Shown here piece by piece: positions 9,298 to 18,880 of a stretch of 64,000 nucleotides of DNA. Position 1 is the first letter of the stretch, and each line of letters opens with the position of its first letter. The position numbers and the translations under genes are program-made. Source of the DNA: Bacteroidales bacterium UBA5507 (GTDB lineage: Bacteria > Bacteroidota > Bacteroidia > Bacteroidales > Lentimicrobiaceae); contig DIOT01000027.1 in the NCBI GenBank assembly GCA_002426195.1, positions 62,001 through 126,000 on the forward strand. The letters are read 5' to 3'. The notes beneath the pieces are model-generated. The model was not told the origin of the DNA and searched no databases. It was given only the letters and a program-made list of their open reading frames with translations.

Positions 9298-10569
9298 TTA
9301 TATCACCATGCCAACTCCTACCGTATTATTGGTAGCTTCATCAATAATGATGAGAGCACCGGTACGACGGTTCTTTGAATACGGATCAATAAATACAGGT
9401 TTGGTTGTCTTGATTGTAACTCGGGCAATATCGTTCAACCCAATTTTTGAATCCTCAATATGGGCAAGAGTATTTACATTAATCTTGTATTTAACAGCCT
9501 TTATCAGGCATTTGACCTCATTAGTAGTATGCTTTAGTGCATATTTTGTGCTGGCAATCATTGGTTTTTCACTCATCCAACACATCATAACATCAAATTC
9601 CTGTGTTACCTCGGGCAGGTTATCAGGTTTTACCAGCATATCACCTCTGCTTAAATCAATATCGTCAGTAAGCGTTAATGTGACTGACTGGGGAGGGAAC
9701 GCTTCGTCGATGGAAGACTGATAGAGGTCGATTGACTTTATTTTACTTTCCCTTCCTGAAGGGAGAGATATCACATCATCACCCGGAGCAAACACTCCAC
9801 CGGCGACCCTGCCGGCATAGCCCCTGTAATCATGATATTCATCAGATAGTGGTCTTATAACGTATTGAACCGGGAATCGGGCGTCTGTTAGATTGTGGTC
9901 ACCTCCAATTTCAACATTTTCAAGAACATGAAGCAGGGATCCTCCATTGTACCATGGGGTGTTGTTAGACAATTCAACGACATTGTCACCCAACAATGCA
10001 CTAATAGGAACAAATGAAACATCCCTTAACTGAAGTGTGATAATAAATTTTTGATAATCCTCTTTGATTCTGTTATACACGGATTCATCGAAGTTAACCA
10101 GGTCCATTTTGTTAATACAAACAATAATGTGAGGTATTCTAAGTAATGAAGCAATGTAAGTGTGCCTGCAGGTTTGTTCGGTTACTCCATTTCTTGCATC
10201 AATAAGAATAATAGCTGCATTGGCTGTTGAGGCACCTGTAACCATATTCCTTGTATACTGAATATGACCCGGAGTATCGGCGATAATGAACTTTCTTTTT
10301 GGAGTGGCAAAGTACCTGTAAGCTACATCAATGGTGATACCCTGTTCTCTTTCAGCACGCAATCCATCAGTGAGTAAAGCCAGGTCCACATGTTCGTTGC
10401 CTCTTCTTATACTTGCTCGTTTAATGGCTTCAAGCTGATCTTCGAATATTGACTTACTGTCGTAAAGAAGACGGCCAATAAGAGTGCTTTTCCCGTCGTC
10501 AACACTTCCTGCTGTAGTAAATCTCAGCAGTTCCATATCCAGATATCCTTTAGTTGAGAATTCAGTCAT
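9298..10569 (-). CDS. cysN: Sulfate adenylyltransferase large subunit (GTPase CysN)
   Basis: 423-residue translational-GTPase-like subunit that couples GTP hydrolysis to the formation of adenosine 5'-phosphosulfate from ATP and sulfate. GTPase motifs: G1 GSVDDGKST, switch region EREQGITIDVAYRYF, G3 DTPGH and G4 NKMD. The C-terminal part holds the EF-Tu-like beta-barrels. There is no fused APS kinase (CysC) domain, which would add about 200 residues. It is 17 bases downstream of cysD and surely in one transcript with it. Confidence 0.95.
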   Translation of the reverse strand: MTEFSTKGYLDMELLRFTTAGSVDDGKSTLIGRLLYDSKSIFEDQLEAIKRASIRRGNEHVDLALLTDGLRAEREQGITIDVAYRYFATPKRKFIIADTPGHIQYTRNMVTGASTANAAIILIDARNGVTEQTCRHTYIASLLRIPHIIVCINKMDLVNFDESVYNRIKEDYQKFIITLQLRDVSFVPISALLGDNVVELSNNTPWYNGGSLLHVLENVEIGGDHNLTDARFPVQYVIRPLSDEYHDYRGYAGRVAGGVFAPGDDVISLPSGRESKIKSIDLYQSSIDEAFPPQSVTLTLTDDIDLSRGDMLVKPDNLPEVTQEFDVMMCWMSEKPMIASTKYALKHTTNEVKCLIKAVKYKINVNTLAHIEDSKIGLNDIARVTIKTTKPVFIDPYSKNRRTGALIIIDEATNNTVGVGMVI

Positions 10570-10586
10570 AACTAATTTGCACTTCT

Positions 10587-11495
10587 TTAAAAATAACCTT
10601 CTTTTTTCCTGTCTTCCATTGCAGCTTCCGACCTTAGATCGTCGGCCCGGCCACCTCTTTCGGTTACACGGGTTGCGGCAATCTCATCAATAATATCTTC
10701 AATTGAATTAGCCGATGATAGAGTTAGTCCGGTGCATGTTATGTCGCCAATTGTGCGGCATCTGACAGTCTTCAGCTCATATTTTTCATCCGGTTTCAGC
10801 TTCATGAAAGTAGCTTTTGCAAGCCATTGCCCGTCTCTTTTAAACACTTCTCTTTGGTGAGTGAAGTAAAGACTTGGCAATTCAATTTCTTCTTTCATTA
10901 TATATTGCCATACATCCATCTCAGTCCAGTTGCTGATGGGAAAAACCCTGAAATGCTCACCCGGATTTTTACGGCCGTTAAAAATATTCCATAACTCCGG
11001 GCGCTGATTTTTCGGATCCCATTGACCAAACTCATCTCTATGCGAGAAGAATCTTTCTTTGGCTCTGGCTTTTTCCTCATCTCTTCTTCCTCCACCCATT
11101 GCAGCATCGAATTTATACTTTTCAATGGTATCAAGCAGAGTTGTGGTTTGAAGGATGTTTCTGCTGGCGTTATAACCTGATTCTTCAACGACTCTTCCCT
11201 TGTCAATACTTTCCTGTACCGAACCTACGTACAGAGTAGCACCGATTTTTTCAATCAGATTATCCCTGTATTCAAGAGTCTCAATAAAATTATGGCCTGT
11301 ATCAATATGCAATAATGGAAAAGGAAGCCTGGCAGGCCAAAAAGCCTTTACTGCAAGGTGCGTCATCACAATTGAATCTTTTCCACCTGAGAACAATAAC
11401 ACAGGTCGCTCAAATTGTGCAGCAACTTCCCTTATAACATAGATTGATTCGTATTCAAGTTCCTCAAGATGTGTCAGATAACCCCTGCTTTTCAT
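10587..11495 (-). CDS. cysD: Sulfate adenylyltransferase small subunit (CysD)
   Basis: 302-residue PP-loop ATP pyrophosphatase-type subunit with the loop FSGGKDSIVM and the conserved MGGGRRDEEKARAKERFFS and DEFGQWDPKNQRPELWN segments of CysD. With CysN it makes APS, feeding cysteine synthesis or sulfation. The start is 37 bases after the stop of the Wzc-like kinase gene, so the pair may be read through from the exopolysaccharide promoter. APS reductase, APS kinase and sulfite reductase genes are not in the window. Confidence 0.96.
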   Translation of the reverse strand: MKSRGYLTHLEELEYESIYVIREVAAQFERPVLLFSGGKDSIVMTHLAVKAFWPARLPFPLLHIDTGHNFIETLEYRDNLIEKIGATLYVGSVQESIDKGRVVEESGYNASRNILQTTTLLDTIEKYKFDAAMGGGRRDEEKARAKERFFSHRDEFGQWDPKNQRPELWNIFNGRKNPGEHFRVFPISNWTEMDVWQYIMKEEIELPSLYFTHQREVFKRDGQWLAKATFMKLKPDEKYELKTVRCRTIGDITCTGLTLSSANSIEDIIDEIAATRVTERGGRADDLRSEAAMEDRKKEGYF

Positions 11496-11532
11496 GCTGT
11501 ACTTTTAAATAATGCTAAAGGCAAAATTAGCA

Positions 11533-13992
11533 CTATTTTTGACTTGCAGAGTGTTTTCTTGTCTTAGAAGGTTTCCCATTACCTGTTAATTCATCATCAG
11601 TGTAATATCCGTAACCATAACCATAACCGTAACCATAGCCATAGCCGTAACCGTATCCATAACCATAGCTGCTGTTTTCAAATTTAACATCATTAATGGT
11701 CAGGGCGATATTCTTTAACTCGCGTTTCTCGATATCTGAGATAATTGACTCAAATATTTTCTTGTTTGTAAAATTCTGGCGTACTACAAATACATTAACA
11801 TCTGAGTACTTCATTAACAGGAATGCGTCAGCTACAATGCCTACAGGCGGAGTGTCGATGATGATAAAGTCGTACATCTCCTTCAACCTTGCAATCAGTT
11901 CATCATTTTGTGGCGATGCAATAAGCTCAGCAGGATTTGGTGGAATTGGACCTGCAGCAATGAAATCCAGGTTCTCTAAGGATGTATGCTGAATTGTGTC
12001 TTCCAGTGAGGAACGGTTAATTAAACAGGTTGTAATACCATAAGTATTCGATAACCCGAAATCCTGATAAATCTTTGGTTTTCTGAGGTCGTATCCAATA
12101 ATGAGGGTCTTTTTCCCATAGAGAGCAAAGACTGATGCGATATTCATTGAAGTGAAAGTCTTACCCTCATTAACCATTGTGGATGTTACAAGAATTGTCT
12201 GCTTATCCTGGTTTTTAGTATAGAATTGCAGGTTTGTCCTCACAAGTCTGAATGACTCTGCAATTGACGACTTAGGGTAATCAGCCACTACAAGTTTACT
12301 GGACCTGTTACTATGAGTGATATGTCCCAGTATTGGCAATTTTGTAATCTTTTCAATGTCTTTTTTATCTATTATCTTGTCATTCAGATAATCTCTGCCC
12401 AGGATGTATCCAATCGGGAGGATAATACCAATTAGTAGAGCAATAGTATAATTGAGAGATCTTTTAGGAAGGACTGGTATTTTTTCCATCGGATCAGCAA
12501 CATCTAACACCTCATTGTCGGGCATATTCGAGGCACGGGTAATTTGTGCTTCCGATCTCTTTTCAAGAAGTAAAGTATAGATCGCATCATTCAGCTTAAA
12601 TTTACGTTCTATACCAAACAACATTCTTTGTGTCGTTGGTAACTTATTGATTTTACCCGACATAGAATTTATGCGCCTGTCAATTTCCTGTATTGAGATT
12701 TTTGAAGTGTTGATAATATTCTTAATATTTTCGGCTAGTGTCCTTTTATTAACTGCTATCCGCGAGTCAAAAGAAGCAATAATTGGGTTCTTCTCTTTGG
12801 CCATCAACCTTGCTTCACCTCTTTCAGCATACAGTCTGGTAAGGTCAGTTATCAATTTGGTAAGCACAGGATCGTCAATTCCCATTGAGGAAGGAACAGT
12901 GAGTCCGGCCATATCATCCTTATTACTGCTCAGGTAGTCATTGAGGTAATTATAATACTGGTTTTTAACTATGAGTTCAGCTTTCTGTTTTTCAAGGTCT
13001 TCCATAGTCTGGAATACCTGTTGCGATTGAAAGTCGAGGTCCATAACCTCATTCGTAGTTCTGAATTGCTGAAGATCACTTTCAGCGATTTTCAGAGAGT
13101 CGCTTATTCCAAGCAACTGATCATCAATGAAGATGATAGTATTTGTTGCAATTTGGTTCTTTTTCTCCAGGCTTCTTGCCAGATATTCAGAAGTCAGTGC
13201 ATTCAGGAAATCCGCCGCTTTCTGCACATTGTTACTTTCAAGAGAGATCTCAACTATTGAAGCTTCTCTGTTGATAGGTTCAATAAGGAAATCACCAAAT
13301 TCCTTAATCTGGTCTTCCATCTTATTGAATACAAAGAACAGGCTTTTGTTCTTATGATCTTTCGGAACATAATGACCATTCAGTACGACTCTGAAATTGT
13401 GGTACTTGCCCTTAACTTCCTGTCCGAATTTATACTTGCCTTTAACATTAAAAGCCTCGTCAATTATCTCTTCCCTTCTTTGTTTAGTGTAGTGGTATGA
13501 GGAAATATTTTCAGCCTCTGCTGATAGGGTATATTCAAGGTCATTATTAATGATTAGATTGAATTTAACACCTGCCGGTTGAGGATTCAGAGTATCGAAT
13601 ATAATCGAGAATGGCGATTCATTGTAAAGTTCACGGGTAATAAAATTATCTTCTTCATAATACGATATGTTGAAGTCTAATGATCTTAAAGCTCTACCGA
13701 TAAGAGCTCTTGATTTTAGAATTCCAATTTCATTCTCAATACTCTGAGCGTTCTTCAGATTACCCAAACCCAGAAGTGTCTGAGCATCGAATGCACTTTT
13801 CTCATCCTTAATAAGAACAGTAGTACCAACCTTATAAATAGGTTTGGTGTACTTATTAAAAAGGTAAGCCACAGTAAGAGAAAGACCAATTACTATTATG
13901 AAAAGATACCAATACCTGAAAAATTTAAAGAAAATCTGTTTCAGATCAATGGTTTCCTCATTAAGGTCAACATTATTATTGTATGTATCCAC
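11533..13992 (-). CDS. Exopolysaccharide chain-length regulator / tyrosine autokinase (Wzc-like BY-kinase)
   Basis: 819 residues. A Wzz-type periplasmic domain with coiled coil lies between two membrane segments (about residues 32-50 and 510-530); the cytoplasmic BY-kinase domain follows. Walker A reads STMVNEGKT, Walker A' IIGYDLRKPK (the first Asp of the usual DxD is Gly here) and Walker B FIIIDTPPVG. The C-terminus carries a tyrosine cluster of ten Tyr-Gly pairs plus two Tyr, the expected autophosphorylation site. It controls polymer length and export across the envelope together with the Wza-like protein encoded 8 bases upstream. No glycosyltransferase cluster is attached. Confidence 0.93.
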   Translation of the reverse strand: MDTYNNNVDLNEETIDLKQIFFKFFRYWYLFIIVIGLSLTVAYLFNKYTKPIYKVGTTVLIKDEKSAFDAQTLLGLGNLKNAQSIENEIGILKSRALIGRALRSLDFNISYYEEDNFITRELYNESPFSIIFDTLNPQPAGVKFNLIINNDLEYTLSAEAENISSYHYTKQRREEIIDEAFNVKGKYKFGQEVKGKYHNFRVVLNGHYVPKDHKNKSLFFVFNKMEDQIKEFGDFLIEPINREASIVEISLESNNVQKAADFLNALTSEYLARSLEKKNQIATNTIIFIDDQLLGISDSLKIAESDLQQFRTTNEVMDLDFQSQQVFQTMEDLEKQKAELIVKNQYYNYLNDYLSSNKDDMAGLTVPSSMGIDDPVLTKLITDLTRLYAERGEARLMAKEKNPIIASFDSRIAVNKRTLAENIKNIINTSKISIQEIDRRINSMSGKINKLPTTQRMLFGIERKFKLNDAIYTLLLEKRSEAQITRASNMPDNEVLDVADPMEKIPVLPKRSLNYTIALLIGIILPIGYILGRDYLNDKIIDKKDIEKITKLPILGHITHSNRSSKLVVADYPKSSIAESFRLVRTNLQFYTKNQDKQTILVTSTMVNEGKTFTSMNIASVFALYGKKTLIIGYDLRKPKIYQDFGLSNTYGITTCLINRSSLEDTIQHTSLENLDFIAAGPIPPNPAELIASPQNDELIARLKEMYDFIIIDTPPVGIVADAFLLMKYSDVNVFVVRQNFTNKKIFESIISDIEKRELKNIALTINDVKFENSSYGYGYGYGYGYGYGYGYGYGYYTDDELTGNGKPSKTRKHSASQK
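11602..11667 (-). repeat. Six-base tandem repeat encoding the Tyr-Gly tail of the BY-kinase
   Basis: Eleven hexanucleotide-sized steps of the form TAY GGN code for ten consecutive Tyr-Gly pairs, with an extra Tyr-Tyr at the C-terminal side. Synonymous changes (TAT/TAC, GGT/GGA/GGC) break the DNA repeat, so the repeat is conserved mainly at the protein level. Slippage by whole units would change the number of phosphorylatable tyrosines without changing the frame. Confidence 0.85.
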
Positions 13993-14000
13993 GCTAGATC

Positions 14001-14786
14001 TTATTTAAAAAAATTCAAAATCAAAAGGGTTGTTGTAATTGTAGATAACGCTATTGAGTATGGGAATGCAGTAAAGGCAAACGATTTACTTCTAAGCGGT
14101 TCAACGTAGATGATATCTTCAGGATGAAGATAAAAGCCCGGCAATTCCAAAAGCGAATCATTAAGCAAGTTAACTTTCAGCACTTCAGTACCACCCGTTT
14201 TAGTTTTTCTAATAATATTCACTTCCTTTCGGTTTGCAAATGAAGTCAGATCCCCACCCATACTAATAGCCTGAAAAATATTAAGCTTATCCTGATAAAC
14301 TGTATAAGTGCCGGGTCTGTTAACTTCACCCATAATACTTATCTTAAAGTTTACCAGTTTAACAGTCACAGTCGTTAACTTATAAAATTCATCAAGCTCC
14401 TTCTGGAGTTTATTCCTAACCTGATTGATTGAGAGACCAACAACATTTACTTTCCCCACAATGGGAATATTAACATAACCTGAATCGTTTACCTGATAAC
14501 TCTTGAGGTAAACCCCCATATCGCTCTGCAACTGATATTCCGTACGGTTATCCATAGCAAAAGCAGAAATGTTTGATGGATCCATACTTGTGACATTTAT
14601 GTACAGAAAGTCACCTGTCTGCACTTTATACACAGCCAAATCATTCTCGTACGACCCGGAACCATCAGAAAATGCGCTTTTATTTTGAAGATACACTGTA
14701 TTCTTTTGTGATATGCAGGAACTAAAAGTAATGATCACGGCAAGAAAAAAGAGGGATTGCAAACGAAGTTTATCTAAATTTTTCAT
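14001..14786 (-). CDS. Polysaccharide export outer-membrane lipoprotein (Wza-like)
   Basis: About 261 residues from the ATG at 14786 (MKNLDKLRLQ). A lipoprotein signal peptide ends in FSSCISQ. It contains the Poly_export domain (YKVQTGDFLYINVTSMDP), a SLBB domain (ISIMGEVNRPGTYTVYQDKLNIFQAI) and a final hydrophobic helix. It should form the outer-membrane channel for exopolysaccharide, acting with the Wzc-like kinase gene 8 bases downstream. The longer reading from 14825 adds a polar stub before the signal peptide and is less likely. Confidence 0.92.
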   Translation of the reverse strand: MKNLDKLRLQSLFFLAVIITFSSCISQKNTVYLQNKSAFSDGSGSYENDLAVYKVQTGDFLYINVTSMDPSNISAFAMDNRTEYQLQSDMGVYLKSYQVNDSGYVNIPIVGKVNVVGLSINQVRNKLQKELDEFYKLTTVTVKLVNFKISIMGEVNRPGTYTVYQDKLNIFQAISMGGDLTSFANRKEVNIIRKTKTGGTEVLKVNLLNDSLLELPGFYLHPEDIIYVEPLRSKSFAFTAFPYSIALSTITTTLLILNFFK

Positions 14787-14879
14787 TCGTATTATGTTTT
14801 CCGTATTACGATGTGTGGGAATCAATAATCACTACTAATTTAAGAATCAACGATATAGAATATACCTTACAGATATTTA

Positions 14880-14887
14880 CAAAGGTA
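14880..14887 (-). promoter_or_regulatory. Bacteroidota-type -7 box (TACCTTTG) before wza/wzc
   Basis: On the minus strand TACCTTTG matches TAnnTTTG, about 94 bases before the Wza-like start, in the gap after miaB. A TTG at 14912-14910 is 22 bases further upstream, slightly longer than the usual 19-21. Confidence 0.45.
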
Positions 14888-14928
14888 TCTATTTTAGACG
14901 ATAAAAAAGCAATTTTTGTTTTTATAAA

Positions 14929-16239
14929 TTATACTATCTCTCCAATTAATGTCGCCGGAGTGCAAGAAGTAACTCTCACTTTTACATAATCTCCCGGCTT
15001 CTTGTCTGCTGAAGGAAATACAACAACTTTATTGCCAATATTTCTGCCGGAAAGCTCTTTTTGAGATTTTTTTGACACGTTTTCAACAAGTACTTCAAAC
15101 TCTTTTCCTATATCCTTAAGATTGCTCTTGTGTGACAATTCCTGCTGAAGATCGATAATTTCCTGTAAACGCCTGCCTTTTATTTCTTCGGGAACATCAT
15201 CAGTGTATTTTTTGGCAGCCACAGTATTCGGACGCTCTGAATATTTGAACATGAAAGCATAATCATAACCTACATGTTTCATCAATGATACAGTTTCCAA
15301 ATGATCTTCTTCAGTTTCACCGCTGAATCCTGCAATTATATCGGTCGATAAGGCGCAATCGGGTATAAGTCTTTTAATTGCTTCTATCCTGCCGAGATAC
15401 CATTCCCTTGTATACTTTCGGTTCATTTTTTTCAGCATATTATTACTTCCCGATTGCACAGGAAGATGAATGCTGTTGCAGATATTGGGATATTTTGCAA
15501 TGGTTTCAATTAATTCATCGGAAAGATCTTTAGGATGAGATGTTGCAAACCGGACTCTCAAAAGCGGATCAACCATTGCAACGTCCTTTAGCAGCTTTGC
15601 AAATCCTGTTCCGCTATCACTTTTATAGGAATTCACGTTCTGGCCTAACAATGTAACTTCTCTTATACCATCAGCAAACAATCGGCGTGCCTCATCAATA
15701 ATAGTTTCAGGATCTCTGCTTCTCTCTCTTCCTCTGGTATAAGGCACAACACAGTAAGAACAAAAATTCTCGCAACCCCTCATTATAGATATGAACGAGG
15801 ATATACCTTTGGTATGAATTGGGTTTATATCAGCATAAGTTTCATCCAATGACAAGAGAACATTAATTGCTTTTTGACCTGTTTCAGCAATATTAAGAAG
15901 CCTTGGAAGATCACGGTAAGCATCAGGACCTACAATAATATCAACTGATTGTTCCTGTTCGAGAAGCTGTTCTTTCAATCTCTCTGCCATACAACCAAGA
16001 AGACCAACTTTAAGGTCAGGGCGATTCTTCTTGTACTTTTTAAATTCTTTTAATCTGGCTCTTATCCGTTGTTCAGCATGATCGCGAATAGAGCATGTAT
16101 TTATGAATATAAGATCGGCATCAGCAACATTATCTGTTATCTCAAAATCATGGTCAGTCATTATTGATCCTACTATCTGACTATCAGAAAAATTCATCTG
16201 ACAACCGTAGGTTTCCATATATAATTTACGTTTCTCCAC
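14929..16239 (-). CDS. miaB: tRNA-2-methylthio-N6-dimethylallyladenosine synthase (MiaB)
   Basis: 436-residue radical-SAM methylthiotransferase that adds the 2-methylthio group to i6A37 of tRNAs. The N-terminal UPF0004 domain supplies one Fe-S cluster (ETYGCQMNFSDSQ, INTCSIRDHAE, GLLGCMAERL); the radical-SAM domain has the CxxxCxxC motif in RGCENFCSYCVVPYTRGRE; a TRAM domain ends the protein. TRGRERSR and the overall length favour MiaB over RimO or MtaB. It is divergent from topA. Confidence 0.95.
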   Translation of the reverse strand: MEKRKLYMETYGCQMNFSDSQIVGSIMTDHDFEITDNVADADLIFINTCSIRDHAEQRIRARLKEFKKYKKNRPDLKVGLLGCMAERLKEQLLEQEQSVDIIVGPDAYRDLPRLLNIAETGQKAINVLLSLDETYADINPIHTKGISSFISIMRGCENFCSYCVVPYTRGRERSRDPETIIDEARRLFADGIREVTLLGQNVNSYKSDSGTGFAKLLKDVAMVDPLLRVRFATSHPKDLSDELIETIAKYPNICNSIHLPVQSGSNNMLKKMNRKYTREWYLGRIEAIKRLIPDCALSTDIIAGFSGETEEDHLETVSLMKHVGYDYAFMFKYSERPNTVAAKKYTDDVPEEIKGRRLQEIIDLQQELSHKSNLKDIGKEFEVLVENVSKKSQKELSGRNIGNKVVVFPSADKKPGDYVKVRVTSCTPATLIGEIV

Positions 16240-16279
16240 AGTAATACTCAGGTTTAAACAATACTATTTATAGCGGCTG

Positions 16280-16287
16280 CAAAAATA
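16280..16287 (-). promoter_or_regulatory. Possible -7 box for miaB
   Basis: The minus strand reads TATTTTTG, matching TAnnTTTG, 41 bases before the miaB ATG. The site is AT-rich and no -33 TTG is evident, so chance is possible. Confidence 0.3.
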
Positions 16288-16423
16288 ATCATTTTTGAAC
16301 CGCCTCATTATTAAATTGTTGTAAATAAAAATCATAAAATATCAGTTCCATTCAATTTTAATTGTGTTACTTTGTGCCCATTTTATAAAAATTGCCATAC
16401 GAGCATCGAATTAAGAACAACCT

Positions 16424-18811
16424 ATGTCAAAAAATCTTGTGATTGTTGAATCTCCGGCCAAAGCAAAGACCATTGAAGGATTTCTGGGTAAGGATTTTGT
16501 GGTAAAGTCAAGCTTCGGTCATATACGCGATCTATCGAAGAAGCAATTAGGAGTGGATATTGAGAATGATTTTCAACCAAAGTATGAGATACCACCCGAT
16601 AAGCAGAAACTAATCAAGGAACTGAAGAAATTAGCAAACGATGCTGAAATCGTATGGCTGGCATCCGATGAAGACCGCGAAGGAGAAGCTATTTCATGGC
16701 ATTTACAAGAAGTTTTATCTCTTAACCAGTCAAAAACAAAGCGAATTGTATTTCATGAAATTACAAAAAGCGCAATTACTAATGCTATAAACAATCCCAG
16801 GGGTATTGATAAGAATCTTGTTGATGCCCAGCAGGCCAGGAGAGTCCTTGACAGGCTTGTGGGATTTGAAATCTCTCCAGTGCTATGGCGTAAGGTAAAA
16901 CCTGCATTGTCGGCCGGACGAGTACAATCAGTGGCTGTCAGACTTATTGTCGAAAGAGAAGAAGAGATTAAGGCCTTCAAACATTCATTTAACTATAGAG
17001 TAACTGCAAGGTTCTTTATTACTGAAGACAATGGCAAACAGCAAATATTTGCCGAACTCAATAAAAGATTTAATGATGCTGAAAATGCAGTGGCTTTCCT
17101 TGAAAAATGCGTTGGTGCCACATATAAGGTAAGTGATGTTGAAGTAAAACCGGCAAAAAAGTCTCCTGCACCACCTTTTACAACATCAACACTTCAGCAG
17201 GAAGCAAGTCGTAAACTTGGTATGTCGGTTTCCCGTACTATGCTTATAGCCCAAAAACTATATGAGAGCGGGAAGATTACATATATGCGTACTGACTCGG
17301 TCAATCTATCCGGTATGGCAATAAATATGGCGAAAGAGCAGATTATTGGTTTATACGGAGAAAAATATTCTAAGGTTCGTAATTATACTACCAAATCGAA
17401 AGGTGCACAGGAAGCACATGAGGCAATCAGGCCAACAGATTTCAGCCGGCAAAAAGTAAGTTCTGATGCAAGTGAACAAAAACTGTATGATCTCATATGG
17501 AAAAGAGCAATTGCTTCTCAGATGGCTGATGCAGAGCTTGAAAGAACAAATGTGCACATTGATATCTTTTCAGCCGGTTTATCGTCTAAGTCTAAGCCAT
17601 TTGATGAATACTTTATTGCCAAAGGTGAAGTAATTAAGTTTGATGGTTTTCTTAAAGTCTATCTGGAATCGACTGATGATGAGGCTTCTGATGAAGAGGA
17701 AGGAATACTGCCCTCTGTTAAGAGTGGTGATTCACTTTCACTTAGCGATATGAAAGCAATTCAGAAATTCTCCCAACAACCTCCCCGATATACCGAAGCC
17801 AGCCTTGTTAAGAAAATGGAAGAACTGGGTATCGGCCGACCATCTACCTATTCCCCAACAATTTCAACTATTCAGAAGCGGGAATATGTAGTAAAAGAGG
17901 ACAGGCCTGGAGTAAAAAGAGATTACGATGTTTTTGAACTTAAGGGAAATAATGTATCTCATTCGGTAAAAACTGAAAATACAGGTGCGGAAAAGAGTAA
18001 ACTATTTCCTACTGAAATTGGTGTACTGGTTACAAACTACCTCCTACAGAATTTTGAGAATATACTGGATTACAATTTTACTGCCAATGTTGAAAAGGAA
18101 TTCGACGACATTGCTCAGGGTATGAAAGTATGGAATCAAATGATTAAGGAGTTTTATAGCCCATTTGCCAATCAGGTTAAGCAGGCACTCGAAAAATCGG
18201 AGCGTGTAAAGGCCGAACGCCTTCTGGGAGTTGATCCTGAAACAAGCAAGAATGTGTTTGTCAAGATAGGAAGATTCGGACCTATGGTACAGATTGGTGA
18301 TACTGATGACGAAGAAAAACCAAAGTTTGCAGGACTCAAGAAAGGGCAGACAATGGAATCACTGACTCTGGAGGAAGCTCTTAAACTCTTCGATTTCCCA
18401 AGAACGATTGGCAAGTTTGAAGATGCAGAACTAACAGTGGCAATAGGAAGGTTTGGCCCATACGTTAAACACAAATCAGCTTTTTACTCACTGGCAAAAA
18501 CCGACGATCCTGCTTCAATAGATGAATCCAGAGCCATACAGATTATAGAAGAAAAAAGAAAGAAGGAAAGCGAAAAAGTAATTAAGATCTTCGCAGAAGA
18601 TGAGAGCATACAGGTCCTGAATGGCCGGTATGGACCATATATTGCGCAAGGGAAGAATAACTATAAAATTCCCAAATCTGTTGATCCTAAGGAAATAACA
18701 TACAGTGATGCTTTGTCAATTATAAACAGCTCTGCAAAAGGCACTGAAGCTAAAAGCGGAAGCACTAAGATAAGCAGCAAAAAAACTACATCCCGAAAGG
18801 CCAAAAAATAA
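16424..18811 (+). CDS. topA: DNA topoisomerase I
   Basis: 795-residue type IA topoisomerase that relaxes negative supercoils. The Toprim domain starts at once (SKNLVIVESPAKAKTIEGFL) with WLASDEDREGEAISWHL as its acidic motif. The catalytic Tyr lies in ITYMRTDSVNLS. In place of zinc fingers, the C-terminus has repeated TopA_C modules (IGRFGPMVQIG, IGRFGPYVKHK, NGRYGPYIAQG) and a Lys/Ser-rich tail, common in Bacteroidota. The following arginase-fold gene begins 69 bases later on the same strand. Confidence 0.97.
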   Translation: MSKNLVIVESPAKAKTIEGFLGKDFVVKSSFGHIRDLSKKQLGVDIENDFQPKYEIPPDKQKLIKELKKLANDAEIVWLASDEDREGEAISWHLQEVLSLNQSKTKRIVFHEITKSAITNAINNPRGIDKNLVDAQQARRVLDRLVGFEISPVLWRKVKPALSAGRVQSVAVRLIVEREEEIKAFKHSFNYRVTARFFITEDNGKQQIFAELNKRFNDAENAVAFLEKCVGATYKVSDVEVKPAKKSPAPPFTTSTLQQEASRKLGMSVSRTMLIAQKLYESGKITYMRTDSVNLSGMAINMAKEQIIGLYGEKYSKVRNYTTKSKGAQEAHEAIRPTDFSRQKVSSDASEQKLYDLIWKRAIASQMADAELERTNVHIDIFSAGLSSKSKPFDEYFIAKGEVIKFDGFLKVYLESTDDEASDEEEGILPSVKSGDSLSLSDMKAIQKFSQQPPRYTEASLVKKMEELGIGRPSTYSPTISTIQKREYVVKEDRPGVKRDYDVFELKGNNVSHSVKTENTGAEKSKLFPTEIGVLVTNYLLQNFENILDYNFTANVEKEFDDIAQGMKVWNQMIKEFYSPFANQVKQALEKSERVKAERLLGVDPETSKNVFVKIGRFGPMVQIGDTDDEEKPKFAGLKKGQTMESLTLEEALKLFDFPRTIGKFEDAELTVAIGRFGPYVKHKSAFYSLAKTDDPASIDESRAIQIIEEKRKKESEKVIKIFAEDESIQVLNGRYGPYIAQGKNNYKIPKSVDPKEITYSDALSIINSSAKGTEAKSGSTKISSKKTTSRKAKK

Positions 18812-18853
18812 CCAACCACGTTATCTTGTGTTTTATCTTAGCTGAAAATTGCG

Positions 18854-18861
18854 TAGGTTTG
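18854..18861 (+). promoter_or_regulatory. Possible -7 box (TAGGTTTG) before the arginase-fold gene
   Basis: TAGGTTTG matches TAnnTTTG and sits 19 bases before the ATG, in the short gap after topA. A -33 TTG at the right distance was not found. Confidence 0.3.
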
Positions 18862-18880
18862 ATGTTTTATAAAACTCAGG

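Noticed and set aside
11696..11992. 98-codon plus-strand frame in the BY-kinase gene
   Set aside because: It is antisense to a well-supported kinase domain and shows no family features of its own.
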